From the NCBI GenBank assembly GCA_021802775.1, contig JAJZRJ010000006.1, positions 1-64,000 on the forward strand: a DNA stretch of 64,000 nt. The letters run 5' to 3'. The notes beneath the pieces are model-generated. The model made no database searches. It was not told the DNA's origin and worked only from the letters and a program-made list of their open reading frames with translations. A program made the position numbers and the translations under genes. Shown here in pieces: positions 15,542-25,473 of the stretch (position 1 is its first letter; the number at the start of each line of letters is the position of its first letter). This stretch comes from Deltaproteobacteria bacterium (GTDB taxonomy: Bacteria > Desulfobacterota > Desulfobulbia > Desulfobulbales > Desulfurivibrionaceae).

Positions 15542-15709
15542 AGTCTTTCGGCATCACGCGTTCATCGCGCGGTTCCGTTTCTCACCAGGCCCCGGTCCTG
15601 TTTTGACGCCGCACACTCCTCGATGGGCGTTGATTCATATCACCGGATTGTTCGTGACCACGAAGGGCGGATGTTCCCGCGCAGCGGCGACACCCTGGCG
15701 TGAAGCGCC

Positions 15710-17812
15710 TCAGGTTTCCACGATGGCCCAGAGTGTTTGGATCAGGGCCAGAATCGGGGCAACGAGCAGGGTGATGAACTGAATCGTCTGTTTCTGGAAC
15801 CAGGGATCCCGCAGCAGGCTGGCCAGGCCGGACTCCACCGGGTCGCCGAGCAGGAGGATGGCGCCTGGCAGCAGCAGGGCGCTGAATCCGATCAGGCTGA
15901 GTTCGGTAATCATGAGCTTGCGGGCAAAGAGCTTGAGGCTGTCGAGCAGGGTGCGCGCCCATGTCATCCTGGTCGTCATCTGCTTGAGCGTTTCGAGTTG
16001 CGCTTCGGCAGCATCCAGTTTTTCGATAATCTCCCGGTAGAGCGTGCCGTGCATCTTTTTTTCGGCGCTCTCCTGCGCCGTGACCAGGGTGGCCTTGATC
16101 GCCGCCAGGATGGTCAGGAACTCGCTGAAGAGTGACCGATAGGTATAGGAGTTCCAGAAAGCGCGATACCCCTCCCACCGCTGCATGGTCTTTTCATGCC
16201 GCTGCTTGAGGGCGTCGATCTTCGCCTCCTGGACCCGGTAACAGGCCCGCAGAAGAAAGCGCGCCTTCTCCGCCACATCGAGCAGATCGTAATAGCTCTG
16301 CTGCTCGTACTGTTTTTCAAGCATGGCAAAGTCGCCGAGCAGATGCTTCATCTCCGGTTCTTCCTCGGCCAGCCAGCTTTGGAGTTCCTGCACGATGATG
16401 CGTGCCTTGGCGAACTGTTCCTCGGCCTCCTGTTGCTGGATTTCGTGGCGCGAGGCGAGCATTTCCTCCAGCGGCCCCTCGATGGGAATGAGCTCCGGGT
16501 CCATGAGCGCCTGGATAAAGAGCTCCTTCTGGCCGATGATCAGGGCGCGCAACTGGCTCAAGGCCCGGTCGCCGAAACCGTTTCTGACGGCAAATTGCGC
16601 CTGGGCGTAGAGGGCCTCCTGGCATTCGCGGTTGATGGTGAAGACGCTATCGAGTGCGTGTTCCGCCTTCCAGTTGTTGTCGAGCAGGCTGTAGTAGCGG
16701 GCGAGCAGGAGCGCGATGTAGATGCGGTCCTTGTCGGAGGTGGTCATCCGCAGGGCGCTTTCGAGATAATGCCCCATGTCGTGGTCGCGGCCGAGTTCCA
16801 GGGCGAGAAAGGCGCGGGCGATGGTGGCATGGAACTGCTTGCCCTTGGGCCGGCGACTTTCATCGACAAAGAGGTCTTCGGCCTGGGCGTACTGCCCGAC
16901 CCGCAGGCAGTCGAGGCCGAGATAGAAGCTCTGGCTGTCGACGCTGATCGTCTCGGCGCGGCCCAGGTCCTGCCAGCGGGAATGGGCCGAAAAGGCGATG
17001 TTCCACAGAAAACGGGGCTGGTAGACCTTGCAGAGGTCGAAGAAGGCGACGTAGGCCTGGAGCACGGGGTCGCGGCGTAGCTGGGTGGTGGCCAGCCCCG
17101 GCGAGAGTGTGGTCTGCAGCAGATCTTCGTGGGTAAATGCCTCGTCGAAGAGTTCGTTGAGGCGCGGAAGCGGCTGGTAACCCACCAGCGGCAGCCCCTG
17201 GGTCTGCATGGTCAGCAGCTTGCTGGGGCAGTTGGCTGGCGTGTGATTGGTCATGCCGCAGTAGAAGCATTTTTTCTGCTCGCCGCTGCGGGTCAGGTGA
17301 CGGCTGGGGAAGATCGGCTCGCGGGTAGCCAAGGTGTGCCCCGGGAATTTGAGCGGAAAGAGTCCGAGTTCCTCGTCGCCGATGTGATGGGCTGCCAACT
17401 CCGCGCCTTCGGCCAGGGAATCCCATTGTTTTCGCAGGGACCTGGTGATGTAGATGCTTTCGTGGGGCAGCAGCGCCCACAGCTTGGAGGCCGGATCCCG
17501 CAGCGGTTGCGGCAGGTTCTCCGTCAAGCCGTAGTGGAGGATGAGCTGGATTGGGGCCGGGCCGAGCCCCGGCTCCCAGCGGCATTCACGTTTGACCGCC
17601 TCGAGGCGTTTGAACAGGGAATTGATCGCGGTGGCGAGGTGGTGGAACTGAAAGAGCAGGAGTTCGTCGTTGCCTTCGAGTTCGGCAACGGCATCCTGCT
17701 GGAGTGCGCTGCGGAGGGTATAGAAGAAGCCGAGCCAGCGGTCGCCGACAAGCTGTTCCCCCAGTTGCGTGTCGGAATGGAGGGTGACGAGGATGGAGTC
17801 CGGGTCGGTCAT
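15710..17812 (-). CDS. CCHC zinc-knuckle protein with helical repeats and C-terminal membrane anchor
   Basis: This 700-residue protein belongs to no family I recognise. It contains a perfect retroviral-type zinc knuckle, C-X2-C-X4-H-X4-C, at C182, C185, H190 and C195 (CFYCGMTNHTPANC). Residues about 260-450 look like TPR-type helical repeats (YAQAEDLFVDESRRPKGKQF, ALYAQAQFAVRNGFGDRALSQL). Residues about 460-600 are long charged helices, probably coiled coil. Two hydrophobic segments lie near the C-terminus (LIGFSALLLPGAILLL and FITLLVAPILALIQTLWAI), so most of the protein should face the cytoplasm. It follows the receiver-TPR gene by 36 bases and the kinase before that. A regulated nucleic-acid or protein scaffold at the membrane is an inference. 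Confidence 0.8.
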   Translation of the reverse strand: MTDPDSILVTLHSDTQLGEQLVGDRWLGFFYTLRSALQQDAVAELEGNDELLLFQFHHLATAINSLFKRLEAVKRECRWEPGLGPAPIQLILHYGLTENLPQPLRDPASKLWALLPHESIYITRSLRKQWDSLAEGAELAAHHIGDEELGLFPLKFPGHTLATREPIFPSRHLTRSGEQKKCFYCGMTNHTPANCPSKLLTMQTQGLPLVGYQPLPRLNELFDEAFTHEDLLQTTLSPGLATTQLRRDPVLQAYVAFFDLCKVYQPRFLWNIAFSAHSRWQDLGRAETISVDSQSFYLGLDCLRVGQYAQAEDLFVDESRRPKGKQFHATIARAFLALELGRDHDMGHYLESALRMTTSDKDRIYIALLLARYYSLLDNNWKAEHALDSVFTINRECQEALYAQAQFAVRNGFGDRALSQLRALIIGQKELFIQALMDPELIPIEGPLEEMLASRHEIQQQEAEEQFAKARIIVQELQSWLAEEEPEMKHLLGDFAMLEKQYEQQSYYDLLDVAEKARFLLRACYRVQEAKIDALKQRHEKTMQRWEGYRAFWNSYTYRSLFSEFLTILAAIKATLVTAQESAEKKMHGTLYREIIEKLDAAEAQLETLKQMTTRMTWARTLLDSLKLFARKLMITELSLIGFSALLLPGAILLLGDPVESGLASLLRDPWFQKQTIQFITLLVAPILALIQTLWAIVET

Positions 17813-17848
17813 CGCTGTTGCCGTTCTCGTGGAATGCGCTGTCGCGGG

Positions 17849-19012
17849 TCAGATGCAGTTTCTGGCAATCTCCCGGGCCTCCTCATGCTTGGGATCGATG
17901 CGGAGCAGCTTGCTGACCCACCAGTCGGCCCGGGCCTTCATGCGCATCCCGAAATAGGTCTTGGCCAGGGTCAGCAGCACGTCGATATCCTCGGGGAATT
18001 TTTCGGCAACTTTTTCGAGAATCTTGAGCGCTTCGTTTTTTTCGTCGGCCTTGAGCAGGGTCATGCCGATCTTTTTGCTCAGGTAGAAGCGTTCCGGGTC
18101 GTCCTTGAGCACCTCCTGATAGGTCTTTATCGCCAGATCGAAGAGGTTGTGCTGGGCGCAGGTATCGCCCACCTCCTCGCGCAGGTCGATGTCGTTCGCC
18201 TTGCTCTTGAGCACCATCTTGAGGATCTTTTCCGCCTCGGGCAGACAATTTTTTTTGAGCAGCAACTTGGCGAAATTCAAGGCCCGGTCGGAATGGCGGG
18301 GGCTGATCTCCATGGCCCGCGAGAAGAACTGCATGGCCTTTTCCACCTGGTTGAGGCGGAAGTAGATCTGCCCCAGGGCGTGATAGGAGGAGACATCGAG
18401 CCGGTTCAGTTCGATGGCCTTTTCAAAGCAGAGCTGGCCTTTCTTGAACTCCCCTTTCTTGAGCAGCAGACGGCCCAGCTCCCGGAACGGCCGGGAGGAG
18501 CGGGAATTGAGCGCGGCCGCCCTGGTCGCCTCCTGGATGGCGCCATTGAGATTGCCCCGCTCGTCGAGGTCGCGGGCCTCGAGGAGGTGGCGGGTCATCT
18601 GGTCGGGATTGTTCTGGTGGTCGAGGAGTTCGTTGATCTTCTGCTCCAGGGTCGCGGTGACAAAGGGTTTGGTCATGTATGCGTCCACGTCGTGCTCCGC
18701 GGCCTCGGCGACAATGTCCATGTTGGCCTCGGCGGTGATCATCAGGAAGGGGATGTCGCGGGTTTTCTTGGTGGCGCGCACCAGATTGAGCAGTTCGGTG
18801 CCGGACATGTGCGGCATGTAGTAGTCGGAGATGATGAAGTCGAAGACAATGTCCTTGTCCTGGAGGATCTTCCAGGCGTCGCGGCCGTTGGGGGCCTCGT
18901 AGTAGTCGCGGCCGTAGTTGAGGAGTTTCAGCATGGCCTTGATGGAGCGGCGCATGTTGTCTACGTCGTCCACGATGAGAAAGGTCATATCCTTGGGCAG
19001 TTTGACCGGCAT
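17849..19012 (-). CDS. Response regulator with TPR output domain
   Basis: This 387-residue protein has a receiver domain (residues about 10-130): acidic pair in IVDDVDNMR, phosphoacceptor aspartate in IISDYYMPHM, MITAEA and the lysine in TKPF. The remainder is a string of TPR repeats (for example KGQLCFEKAIELNRLDVSSY, AMQFFSRAMEISPRHSDRA). There is no DNA-binding domain, so it should work through protein contacts, as in known CheY-TPR proteins. The sensor kinase lies 21 bases upstream and the CCHC membrane protein 36 bases downstream in the same direction, so it probably links the two. Confidence 0.9.
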   Translation of the reverse strand: MPVKLPKDMTFLIVDDVDNMRRSIKAMLKLLNYGRDYYEAPNGRDAWKILQDKDIVFDFIISDYYMPHMSGTELLNLVRATKKTRDIPFLMITAEANMDIVAEAAEHDVDAYMTKPFVTATLEQKINELLDHQNNPDQMTRHLLEARDLDERGNLNGAIQEATRAAALNSRSSRPFRELGRLLLKKGEFKKGQLCFEKAIELNRLDVSSYHALGQIYFRLNQVEKAMQFFSRAMEISPRHSDRALNFAKLLLKKNCLPEAEKILKMVLKSKANDIDLREEVGDTCAQHNLFDLAIKTYQEVLKDDPERFYLSKKIGMTLLKADEKNEALKILEKVAEKFPEDIDVLLTLAKTYFGMRMKARADWWVSKLLRIDPKHEEAREIARNCI

Positions 19013-19033
19013 GGCATCCTCGTTGCGTCGTCG

Positions 19034-20308
19034 TTACAGCGGCAGGATGAAGAAGAAACGGCTGCCCCCGGCGGGGGATTCCTCGACGCCGATCCGGCCG
19101 CGGTGGAGTTCCACCGCCAGGCGGCAGAAATAAAGGCCGAGCCCGGTGCCGACCAGGGCGTCATGTTTGTCCGAGATGCGGACATACTTTTCAAAGATGG
19201 CGCTCCGTTTTTCCGGCGGGATGCCGGCGCCCTGGTCCTCCACGAAAAATTCCAGGTGGCGGCTGTCTGCGACCCGGCAGCCGAAGGAAATCGCGGTGCC
19301 GGTCGGGCTGTAGCCCAGGGCGTTGGTCAACAGATTCTGCATGACCCGCAGGATCAGGATGCGGTCGAGTTCGACCGGCGGCAGTGCCTCATCCGGGATG
19401 GCGAGGCTGATGCCGATGTTCTTGATGCTGGCGAGTCCCCGCATGCTGCTCATGGATTCCTCGAGGATCACCCTGGGGTCCACGGTCTCATGGATAAGGG
19501 TGAGCCGGCCGTCCTCGATCTTGTCGATGGTGCCGAGGTTAGCGACCATGCGGACCGCCCGGTTGCAGCTGATCTGCGCCGCTTCCAGAAATTCCCGCTG
19601 TTCGTCGTGAACGGAGTAGGAGAGGATGTCGAGGTTGGCCACCACCTCGGAGAGCGGTCCCTTGAGGTCGTGGACCAGGAGCTTCGACAGTTCGGCTCGC
19701 ATCGCCTGCTGCCGGTGGAGTTCCTGGTTGCGCAGGCGCAGGGTGTCGCGCTGTTTCTTGATCTCCTCCTGCAGGGATTGCTGCACCAGCAGCGAGAGCA
19801 CCAGGCCGGTAAAATCGAGCAGCCGGGTGACATCCTCCTTGAGCAGGTTCTCCTCGCCGGCCTTGTCGGTCACGTTGATGATGCCGAGGAGTTTCTCCTT
19901 GTGGATGATCGGTACCGAGAGCAGGGCATTCTTCTTGTAATCCTGGCGGCATTGTCCCTTGAAGCGCTTGTCCTTGGAGATATCCGGGATGAAGAGCGGT
20001 TCGTGGTGGCGCGCTACCCAGGCGGTGACCGAGTCGTCGTCCAGCGGCTGGACATGGCCGAGCAATTCGGTGCGGGTCGCGGCGCGAACCACCAGTTCCT
20101 TTTTCTTTCCTGTCACCACCATGATGGAGCCCCGTTCCGCCTGGAGAAACTCCAGGATGCAATCGAGGATGCGGTTCAGGCGCTGGTCGTAATTGAGCTC
20201 CGGGATGTTGAGGATGGCGGCGATCCGGCCGAAGCTGTCCAGCAGGCGATTGGCGTGATCGGAATCGCGGGTTTGCTTGGGTGTGGCGGTCTTCTTTTTG
20301 GGCATCAC
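19034..20308 (-). CDS. GAF-domain sensor histidine kinase
   Basis: This 424-residue soluble kinase has a GAF domain at residues about 30-180 (LDCILEFLQAERGSIMV through LLGIINVTDKAGEE) and a coiled linker. The HisKA box contains LLVHDLKGPLSEVVANL. The ATPase domain has N box NLLTNALGYSPTG, G1 DQGAGIP, F box FEKY and G2 GTGLGLYFC. No membrane segment is visible, so it senses a cytoplasmic cue. It is the first gene of a three-gene run with the receiver-TPR protein and the CCHC protein. Confidence 0.92.
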   Translation of the reverse strand: MMPKKKTATPKQTRDSDHANRLLDSFGRIAAILNIPELNYDQRLNRILDCILEFLQAERGSIMVVTGKKKELVVRAATRTELLGHVQPLDDDSVTAWVARHHEPLFIPDISKDKRFKGQCRQDYKKNALLSVPIIHKEKLLGIINVTDKAGEENLLKEDVTRLLDFTGLVLSLLVQQSLQEEIKKQRDTLRLRNQELHRQQAMRAELSKLLVHDLKGPLSEVVANLDILSYSVHDEQREFLEAAQISCNRAVRMVANLGTIDKIEDGRLTLIHETVDPRVILEESMSSMRGLASIKNIGISLAIPDEALPPVELDRILILRVMQNLLTNALGYSPTGTAISFGCRVADSRHLEFFVEDQGAGIPPEKRSAIFEKYVRISDKHDALVGTGLGLYFCRLAVELHRGRIGVEESPAGGSRFFFILPL

Positions 20309-20423
20309 GAATCCCCGGGGTGGGAGGTGGCGTGCAGGTGACGACGACCAGAACTATTCAATAATAGCTGAAAAAAGAACGGCTGACAAATACTGATGCG
20401 GATGGCGGAAAGGAAGGGGTGGA

Positions 20424-20445
20424 AGGGCCGAGGGGCATCGGCCCT
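20424..20445 (-). terminator. Hairpin downstream of guaA
   Basis: AGGGCCGA (20424-20431) and TCGGCCCT (20438-20445) form a perfect 8-base stem with a 6-base loop, 44 bases past the guaA stop. The bases after it on the minus strand are pyrimidine-rich but lack a clean T run, so termination is likely but not certain. Confidence 0.4.
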
Positions 20446-20488
20446 GGTGGTGATTGGGGCATCAGCCGCCAAGGCGCGGTTGGCGGGG

Positions 20489-22060
20489 TCATTCCCACTC
20501 GATGGTTCCTGGCGGCTTGCCGGTGATGTCGTAAACCACTCGCGAGATGCCGCGCACCTCGTTGCAGATGCGGCGGGTGACGTGGTCGAGGAACTCGTAG
20601 GGTAGATGGGCCCAGCGGGCGGTCATGAAATCCACGGTCTCCACGGCGCGCAGCGCCACCACATGGGCGTACTGGCGGTTGTCGCCCACCACGCCCACCG
20701 AGCGAACCGGCAGGAAGACGGTAAAGGCCTGGGAGACCTTGCCGTAGAGGTCGTGCTTGTGTAACTCCTCGATGAAAATGTCGTCGGCCAGGCGCAGGGT
20801 GTCGGCGTACTCCTTTTGCACCGCGCCCAGGATACGCACCCCGAGGCCAGGGCCGGGGAAAGGATGGCGGTGCACCATCTCCGAGGGCAATCCCAGCTCG
20901 ACGCCGATCTTGCGCACCTCATCCTTGAAGAGTTCCCGCAGCGGCTCCACCAGTCCCAGCTTCATGTGTTCGGGGAGTCCCCCCACATTGTGGTGGCTCT
21001 TGATCACCTTGGCCTTGCCGGTCTTGGCCCCGGCCGACTCGATGACATCGGGGTAGATGGTGCCCTGGGCCAGCCACTTGACGTTGGTGAGTTTGGCCGC
21101 CTCTTCCTCGAAGACCTCGATGAAGGTGGCGCCGATGATCTTGCGTTTCTTCTCCGGATCCTCCTCGCCGGCGAGCCTGGTCAGAAAAAGCTGCTCGGCG
21201 TTGACCCGGATCACCTTGACCCCCATGTGCCTGGCAAAGGTGGCCATGACCTGTTCGCCTTCGTTCAGGCGCAAGAGGCCGTTGTCCACGAAGACGCAGG
21301 TGAGCTGGTCGCCGATGGCCTTGTGCAGCAGGGCAGCCACCACCGAGGAGTCCACCCCGCCGGAAAGGCCGAGCAGCACCTCGTCCTTGCCCACCTTGGC
21401 GCGGATCTGTTCGATGGAATCGGTGATGATGTTGTCCGGGGTCCACAGGCGGCCGCAGCCGCAGATTTCGTGGACAAAACGCTCGATGATCCGGCGGCCC
21501 TGGCGGGTGTGGGTCACTTCCGGGTGGAACTGCAACCCGTAGAAACGGCGGGATTCGTCGGCCATGCCGGCCAGGGGGGCGCTGTCGGTCTCGCAGATGG
21601 TCACGAAGCCTGCCGGCAGTTTGTTGACCCGGTCGCCGTGGCTCATCCACACGTCGAGCAGCCCATACCCCTCGGGGCTGGCGTGGTCTTCGATGTCGGC
21701 AAGCAGCCTGGAGTGGCTGCGAGCCCGCACCTGGGCGTAGCCGTACTCGCGGTGGCTGGCCGGTTCCACCTCGCCGCCCAACTGGGCGGCCATGGTTTGC
21801 AGGCCGTAGCAGATGCCAAGCACCGGCACGCCTAAGGAAAAGACCACGTCGTCTGCCCGCGGGGTTTCCGCCTCATGCACCGACTGCGGCCCGCCGGAAA
21901 GGATGATGCCGTTGGGCTTGAAATCACGGATGGCCGGGCCGTCCATCTCCCAGGGATGGATCTCGCAGTAGACGCCGGCCTCCCGCACCCGGCGGGCAAT
22001 GAGCTGGGTGTACTGGGAACCGAAGTCGAGGATGAGGATGCGTTCGCCGTGGATGTTCAT
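20489..22060 (-). CDS. guaA: GMP synthase (glutamine-hydrolysing)
   Basis: This 523-residue enzyme converts XMP to GMP with glutamine and ATP, the last step of guanylate synthesis. The class I glutamine amidotransferase part has its nucleophile in [16 protein letters not shown] and the histidine-glutamate pair in FHPEVTHT. The ATP pyrophosphatase part has the P-loop [19 protein letters not shown] and, further on, the C-terminal dimerisation domain ending KPPGTIEWE. The length is normal. guaB lies 121 bases upstream in the same direction, with an inverted repeat between them. Confidence 0.98.
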   Translation of the reverse strand: MNIHGERILILDFGSQYTQLIARRVREAGVYCEIHPWEMDGPAIRDFKPNGIILSGGPQSVHEAETPRADDVVFSLGVPVLGICYGLQTMAAQLGGEVEPASHREYGYAQVRARSHSRLLADIEDHASPEGYGLLDVWMSHGDRVNKLPAGFVTICETDSAPLAGMADESRRFYGLQFHPEVTHTRQGRRIIERFVHEICGCGRLWTPDNIITDSIEQIRAKVGKDEVLLGLSGGVDSSVVAALLHKAIGDQLTCVFVDNGLLRLNEGEQVMATFARHMGVKVIRVNAEQLFLTRLAGEEDPEKKRKIIGATFIEVFEEEAAKLTNVKWLAQGTIYPDVIESAGAKTGKAKVIKSHHNVGGLPEHMKLGLVEPLRELFKDEVRKIGVELGLPSEMVHRHPFPGPGLGVRILGAVQKEYADTLRLADDIFIEELHKHDLYGKVSQAFTVFLPVRSVGVVGDNRQYAHVVALRAVETVDFMTARWAHLPYEFLDHVTRRICNEVRGISRVVYDITGKPPGTIEWE

Positions 22061-22089
22061 GGAATGCCTTTGGGGAATGAAGAATGAAG

Positions 22090-22175
22090 AATTAAGAATG
22101 AAAAATGAAGAGTGCGGGGAGAACCAAACGCCTTGGCGCTGCTCAATTTTTCATTCTTCATTGTTCATTCTTAAT
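22090..22175. repeat. MITE-like inverted repeat between guaB and guaA
   Basis: Two 24-base arms (22090-22113, starting ATTAAGAATGAA, and 22152-22175, ending TTCATTCTTAAT) pair at 22 positions. Each arm is built from short GAATGAA-type units, and further copies of the unit precede the left arm. Similar AAGAATGAA palindromes are scattered through other proteobacterial genomes. It will form a long hairpin in the guaB-guaA transcript. Confidence 0.75.
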
Positions 22176-22181
22176 TTTTTC

Positions 22182-23645
22182 CTACTCGCCCAGCCGGTAG
22201 TTCGGCGCCTCTTTGGTGATGATGACGTCGTGGACATGGCTCTCCTTGAGGCCGGCCGCGGTGATCCGCACGAATTTCGCCTTGGCCCGCATCTCGGGGA
22301 TGGTGCGGGCGCCGATGTAGCCCATGCCGGAACGGAGCCCGCCCATGAGCTGGTAGATCATGGTGGAGAGCGAGCCGCGGTAGGGCACCTTGCCTTCGAT
22401 GCCCTCAGGCACCAGCTTGGCCTGGCTTTCGATGCCCTCCTGGAAGTAGCGGTCGCGGCTGCCCTGCTGCATGGCGCCCAAGGAGCCCATGCCGCGGTAG
22501 CCCTTGTAAGTGCGGCCCTGGTAGAGGAAGGTGTCGCCGGGCGACTCGTCGGTGCCGGCGAATAAGCTGCCGATCATCACCACGCTGGCGCCGATGGCGA
22601 TGGCCTTGGTGATGTCGCCGGAGAACTTGATGCCGCCGTCGGCAATGATCGGCACGTGGTACTTGTCCGCCATCCTGGTGCAGTTGTGGATGGCGGTCAT
22701 TTGCGGCACGCCCACTCCGGCGACGATGCGGGTGGTGCAGATGGAGCCGGGCCCGACGCCCACCTTGACGCAGTCGGCACCCGCCTTGATCAGCGCCTCG
22801 GCGCCTTCGGCGGTGGCGATGTTGCCGGCAATGACCTGGAGCTGTGGGAAGGCGTCCTTGACCCGCCGCACCGCGTCGATGATGTTCTTCGAGTGGCCGT
22901 GGGCCGAGTCGAGTACCACGATGTCCACCCCGACCTTGACCAGTTTTTCCACGTGGTCGAGCGGGGTGTTGACGCCGATGGCGGCCCCGGCCCGCAGGCG
23001 GCCCCGCTCATCCTTGGCAGCGTTGGGGTACTTGCGGATCTTCTCGATGTCCTTGATGGTGATGAGCCCCTGGAGGTTGTAGTCGTCGTCCACCACCAGC
23101 AGTTTTTCGATGCGGTGCTCGTGCAGTAGCGCCTTGGATTGTTCCAGGGTGATGCCGGGCTTGGCGGTGACCAGATTCTTGCCGGTCATCACGTCCTTCA
23201 CCTTGAGCCCCTCGTCGGTGACGAAGCGCAGGTCGCGGTTGGTGACAATCCCCACCAGCTTCCTGCCGCGCAGCACCGGCACGCCGGAGATGCGGTAGTT
23301 GCCCATGATTTCGTTGACCTCGCGGACGGTCTGCTCCTCGACCACGGTGATCGGATCGACGATCATGCCGGACTCGGATTTCTTCACCCGCTGGACTTCG
23401 CGGACCTGTTCGTCGATGGTCATGTTCTTGTGGATGATGCCGATGCCGCCTTCGCGGGCCATGGTGATGGCGGTGCGGTGCTCGGTGACCGTGTCCATGG
23501 CCGCGCTCAACAGCGGCATGTGCAGGGTGATGGACTGGGTGAGCCGGGTGGTGAGGTCCACCTCCGTGGGCAGCACTTCGGACGCGCCGGGGATGAGGAG
23601 CAGGTCGTCAAAGGTGAAGGCGGGTTCGATGTTGAGCAGCGTCAT
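22182..23645 (-). CDS. guaB: IMP dehydrogenase
   Basis: This 487-residue enzyme oxidises IMP to XMP with NAD+, the committed step to GMP. The TIM barrel begins [11 protein letters not shown] and is interrupted by two CBS domains (residues about 95-210, with [10 protein letters not shown] and [10 protein letters not shown]). The catalytic cysteine lies in [17 protein letters not shown], and the flap region contains [28 protein letters not shown] was chosen as the start because AAGGAG lies just upstream; the frame continues 20 codons further without similarity. Confidence 0.98.
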   Translation of the reverse strand: MTLLNIEPAFTFDDLLLIPGASEVLPTEVDLTTRLTQSITLHMPLLSAAMDTVTEHRTAITMAREGGIGIIHKNMTIDEQVREVQRVKKSESGMIVDPITVVEEQTVREVNEIMGNYRISGVPVLRGRKLVGIVTNRDLRFVTDEGLKVKDVMTGKNLVTAKPGITLEQSKALLHEHRIEKLLVVDDDYNLQGLITIKDIEKIRKYPNAAKDERGRLRAGAAIGVNTPLDHVEKLVKVGVDIVVLDSAHGHSKNIIDAVRRVKDAFPQLQVIAGNIATAEGAEALIKAGADCVKVGVGPGSICTTRIVAGVGVPQMTAIHNCTRMADKYHVPIIADGGIKFSGDITKAIAIGASVVMIGSLFAGTDESPGDTFLYQGRTYKGYRGMGSLGAMQQGSRDRYFQEGIESQAKLVPEGIEGKVPYRGSLSTMIYQLMGGLRSGMGYIGARTIPEMRAKAKFVRITAAGLKESHVHDVIITKEAPNYRLGE

Positions 23646-23723
23646 GCACTCTCTCCTTGTCGGTTGCGCCGGCCGGGAGGCGAAAACGGCCTCCCCAGGC
23701 GTCACGGCCGCGATAAAACTGCC

Positions 23724-23752
23724 ATGCTACCCCATTCGAGGGGTTGCGTAAA
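23724..23752 (-). promoter_or_regulatory. Probable guaB promoter
   Basis: On the minus strand TTTACG (23752-23747) is followed after exactly 17 bases by TAGCAT (23729-23724), about 80 bases before the guaB start. Each hexamer matches four of six consensus positions. No other good pair was seen between guaB and its upstream neighbour. Confidence 0.45.
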
Positions 23753-23777
23753 GAGTAAACGAGTCGGTTGCTTCCGG

Positions 23778-24701
23778 TCAATGGCGATTATCGGCCAGGG
23801 TGCTGAGCAGGATGCCTTCGAGCAGACCGGCATCGCTCACGGTGAGGGCGGTGGCGCCGAGCCTTGTGAGTAATTCCTCGTAGATAAGCGCGCCAGCCAG
23901 AAGGATCTCGCCGCGGCCGTGGTCGAGGCCGGGCAGTTGGTTGCGGTTTGAGGCATCAAGTCGAGCCAGGCGGTCGATCAATTCCCGCAGCCGGCCGAGC
24001 GGCAGTTCATGGCCCTGCACCCTGGTTTCGTCGTAGGTTGTCAAGCCAAGGTCCAGGGCAGCCAGGGCGGTGGCGGTGCCGCCGCTGCCGGCCAGGATGA
24101 TGTTTGGCGGCAGCCGGGGGAGGGTGATGCCGGCCGTGGCTTCGGCAATGGCTGTCCGCACCAGGCTAAGCGCCATCGGGGTTGGCGGCGCTGCCGGCGG
24201 CAGGAAACGTTCGGTGAGGTTCACTGCCCCGATGGCGAGACTGACGACCCCTTGCTCCCAGATGAGTTCGGAGCTGCCGCCGCCGACATCGGCCACGATG
24301 AGCGGAGTACCCGCGCCTACGGCATGGTATACCCCGGCCAGGGCCAGGGCCGCCTCCGCATGGCCGTCGATCACTTCCACCGGCTGGCCGAGCAACCGGG
24401 CGGCTTCGGCGAGAAATTCGGCGCGGTTGGCCGCCACCCGCAGGGCATGGGTGGCACAGACCCCCAGGCGGCGAGGGTGGTGCTTGTCGAGACGTTCGGC
24501 AAAACGGGCGAGGGCGGCGCGTCCCCGGGCCATGGCCGCCGGGCACAGGCTGCCGGTGGCATGGAGATTCTCGCCCAGGCGGACGGTGATCAATTCCTTG
24601 GCCAGCGGTTGCAACTCGCCATCGGGCGACAACGCCGCGATCAGCAGCCGGAAGCTGTTGGAACCCAGGTCGATGGCCGCATGGATGGCGGGCTTTATCA
24701 T
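23778..24701 (-). CDS. Ppx/GppA family exopolyphosphatase / pppGpp phosphohydrolase
   Basis: This 307-residue member of the ASKHA fold has the phosphate-1 motif AIDLGSNSFRLL, the motif VADVGGGSSELIW and the late AGSGGTATALAAL. These proteins remove phosphate from polyphosphate or pppGpp. The length matches the short two-domain form without the C-terminal HD domain of E. coli Ppx. The start MIKPAIHAAIDLG was chosen from the family pattern. The divergent Sua5/YciO gene begins 74 bases away. Confidence 0.88.
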   Translation of the reverse strand: MIKPAIHAAIDLGSNSFRLLIAALSPDGELQPLAKELITVRLGENLHATGSLCPAAMARGRAALARFAERLDKHHPRRLGVCATHALRVAANRAEFLAEAARLLGQPVEVIDGHAEAALALAGVYHAVGAGTPLIVADVGGGSSELIWEQGVVSLAIGAVNLTERFLPPAAPPTPMALSLVRTAIAEATAGITLPRLPPNIILAGSGGTATALAALDLGLTTYDETRVQGHELPLGRLRELIDRLARLDASNRNQLPGLDHGRGEILLAGALIYEELLTRLGATALTVSDAGLLEGILLSTLADNRH

Positions 24702-24774
24702 TGTCTCACCCCGGTCGATGCGGTATGATAGGGGTTGGTCAGGTTGCCGTATGGGGAACGTTACAGGAGTCGCA

Positions 24775-25392
24775 GTGATTGTTTCGATCAATTCGCAGAA
24801 TCCGCAGATGCGCCTTATCGGACAGGTGGTGGAGGCCCTCCGCCATGGGGCGGTGGTCTGCTACCCCACCGACACCGTCTACGGCATCGGCTGCGACATC
24901 TTCAGCCAGAAGGCGATCAAACGGATTTACCAGCTCAAGCAACGGCCCCTTTCCGGCCGGCCCTTCAGCTTCATGTGCCCCAGCCTCAAGGACGTGAGCA
25001 CCTATGCCCATATCTCGAATGCCGGCTATCGGATCATGAAGAAGGGGCTGCCCGGCCCCTTTACCTTCGTGCTGCCGGCCGCAAAGCTCGTGCCCAAGAT
25101 CATGACCACCAGGCAGAAGACCGTGGGCATCCGGGTGCCGGACCATGCGGTCTGCCGTGCGTTGCTTTCGACCCTGGGCAATCCCATGCTCACCACCAGT
25201 GCGGCGCTTGATCCCGAGGCGCCGCCGCTCATGGAGGCGTATGAGGTGGCCGAGCGCTTCGGCCGGCAGGTCGATCTGATCATCGACAGCGGCCCTCTCG
25301 TCTATTCGGCCCCTTCCACCATCATCTCCCTGGTCGCCGACCAGCCGGAGATCCTGCGCCAGGGCAAGGGCGACGCCAGCCTTCTGCTTTAA
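24775..25392 (+). CDS. Sua5/YciO/YrdC family protein
   Basis: This 205-residue protein has the family signatures CYPTDTVYGIGCD and KQRPLSGRPFSFMC, followed by GPFTFVLPA and TVGIRVPDH. The TsaC/Sua5 branch makes threonylcarbamoyl-AMP for tRNA t6A, while the YciO branch has an uncertain role. The KQRP-type motif and short length resemble YciO. It starts at GTG 24775, with ACAGGAG five bases upstream. A GC-rich, gene-free 81 bases separates its stop from the convergent IHF-like gene. Confidence 0.87.
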   Translation: MIVSINSQNPQMRLIGQVVEALRHGAVVCYPTDTVYGIGCDIFSQKAIKRIYQLKQRPLSGRPFSFMCPSLKDVSTYAHISNAGYRIMKKGLPGPFTFVLPAAKLVPKIMTTRQKTVGIRVPDHAVCRALLSTLGNPMLTTSAALDPEAPPLMEAYEVAERFGRQVDLIIDSGPLVYSAPSTIISLVADQPEILRQGKGDASLLL

Positions 25393-25473
25393 GAAGTGAA
25401 TTCCGCGATTCCTTACACCTGCGACGCGTGAGACCGCACCGAAGGTGACGATCCTCCCTGGCTCGGCCGCAGG

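Noticed and set aside
17129-20341. A 1070-codon open frame on the plus strand
   Set aside because: It lies antisense to three well-supported genes (CCHC protein, receiver-TPR, GAF kinase) and shows no domain; long antisense frames are expected in GC-rich DNA.
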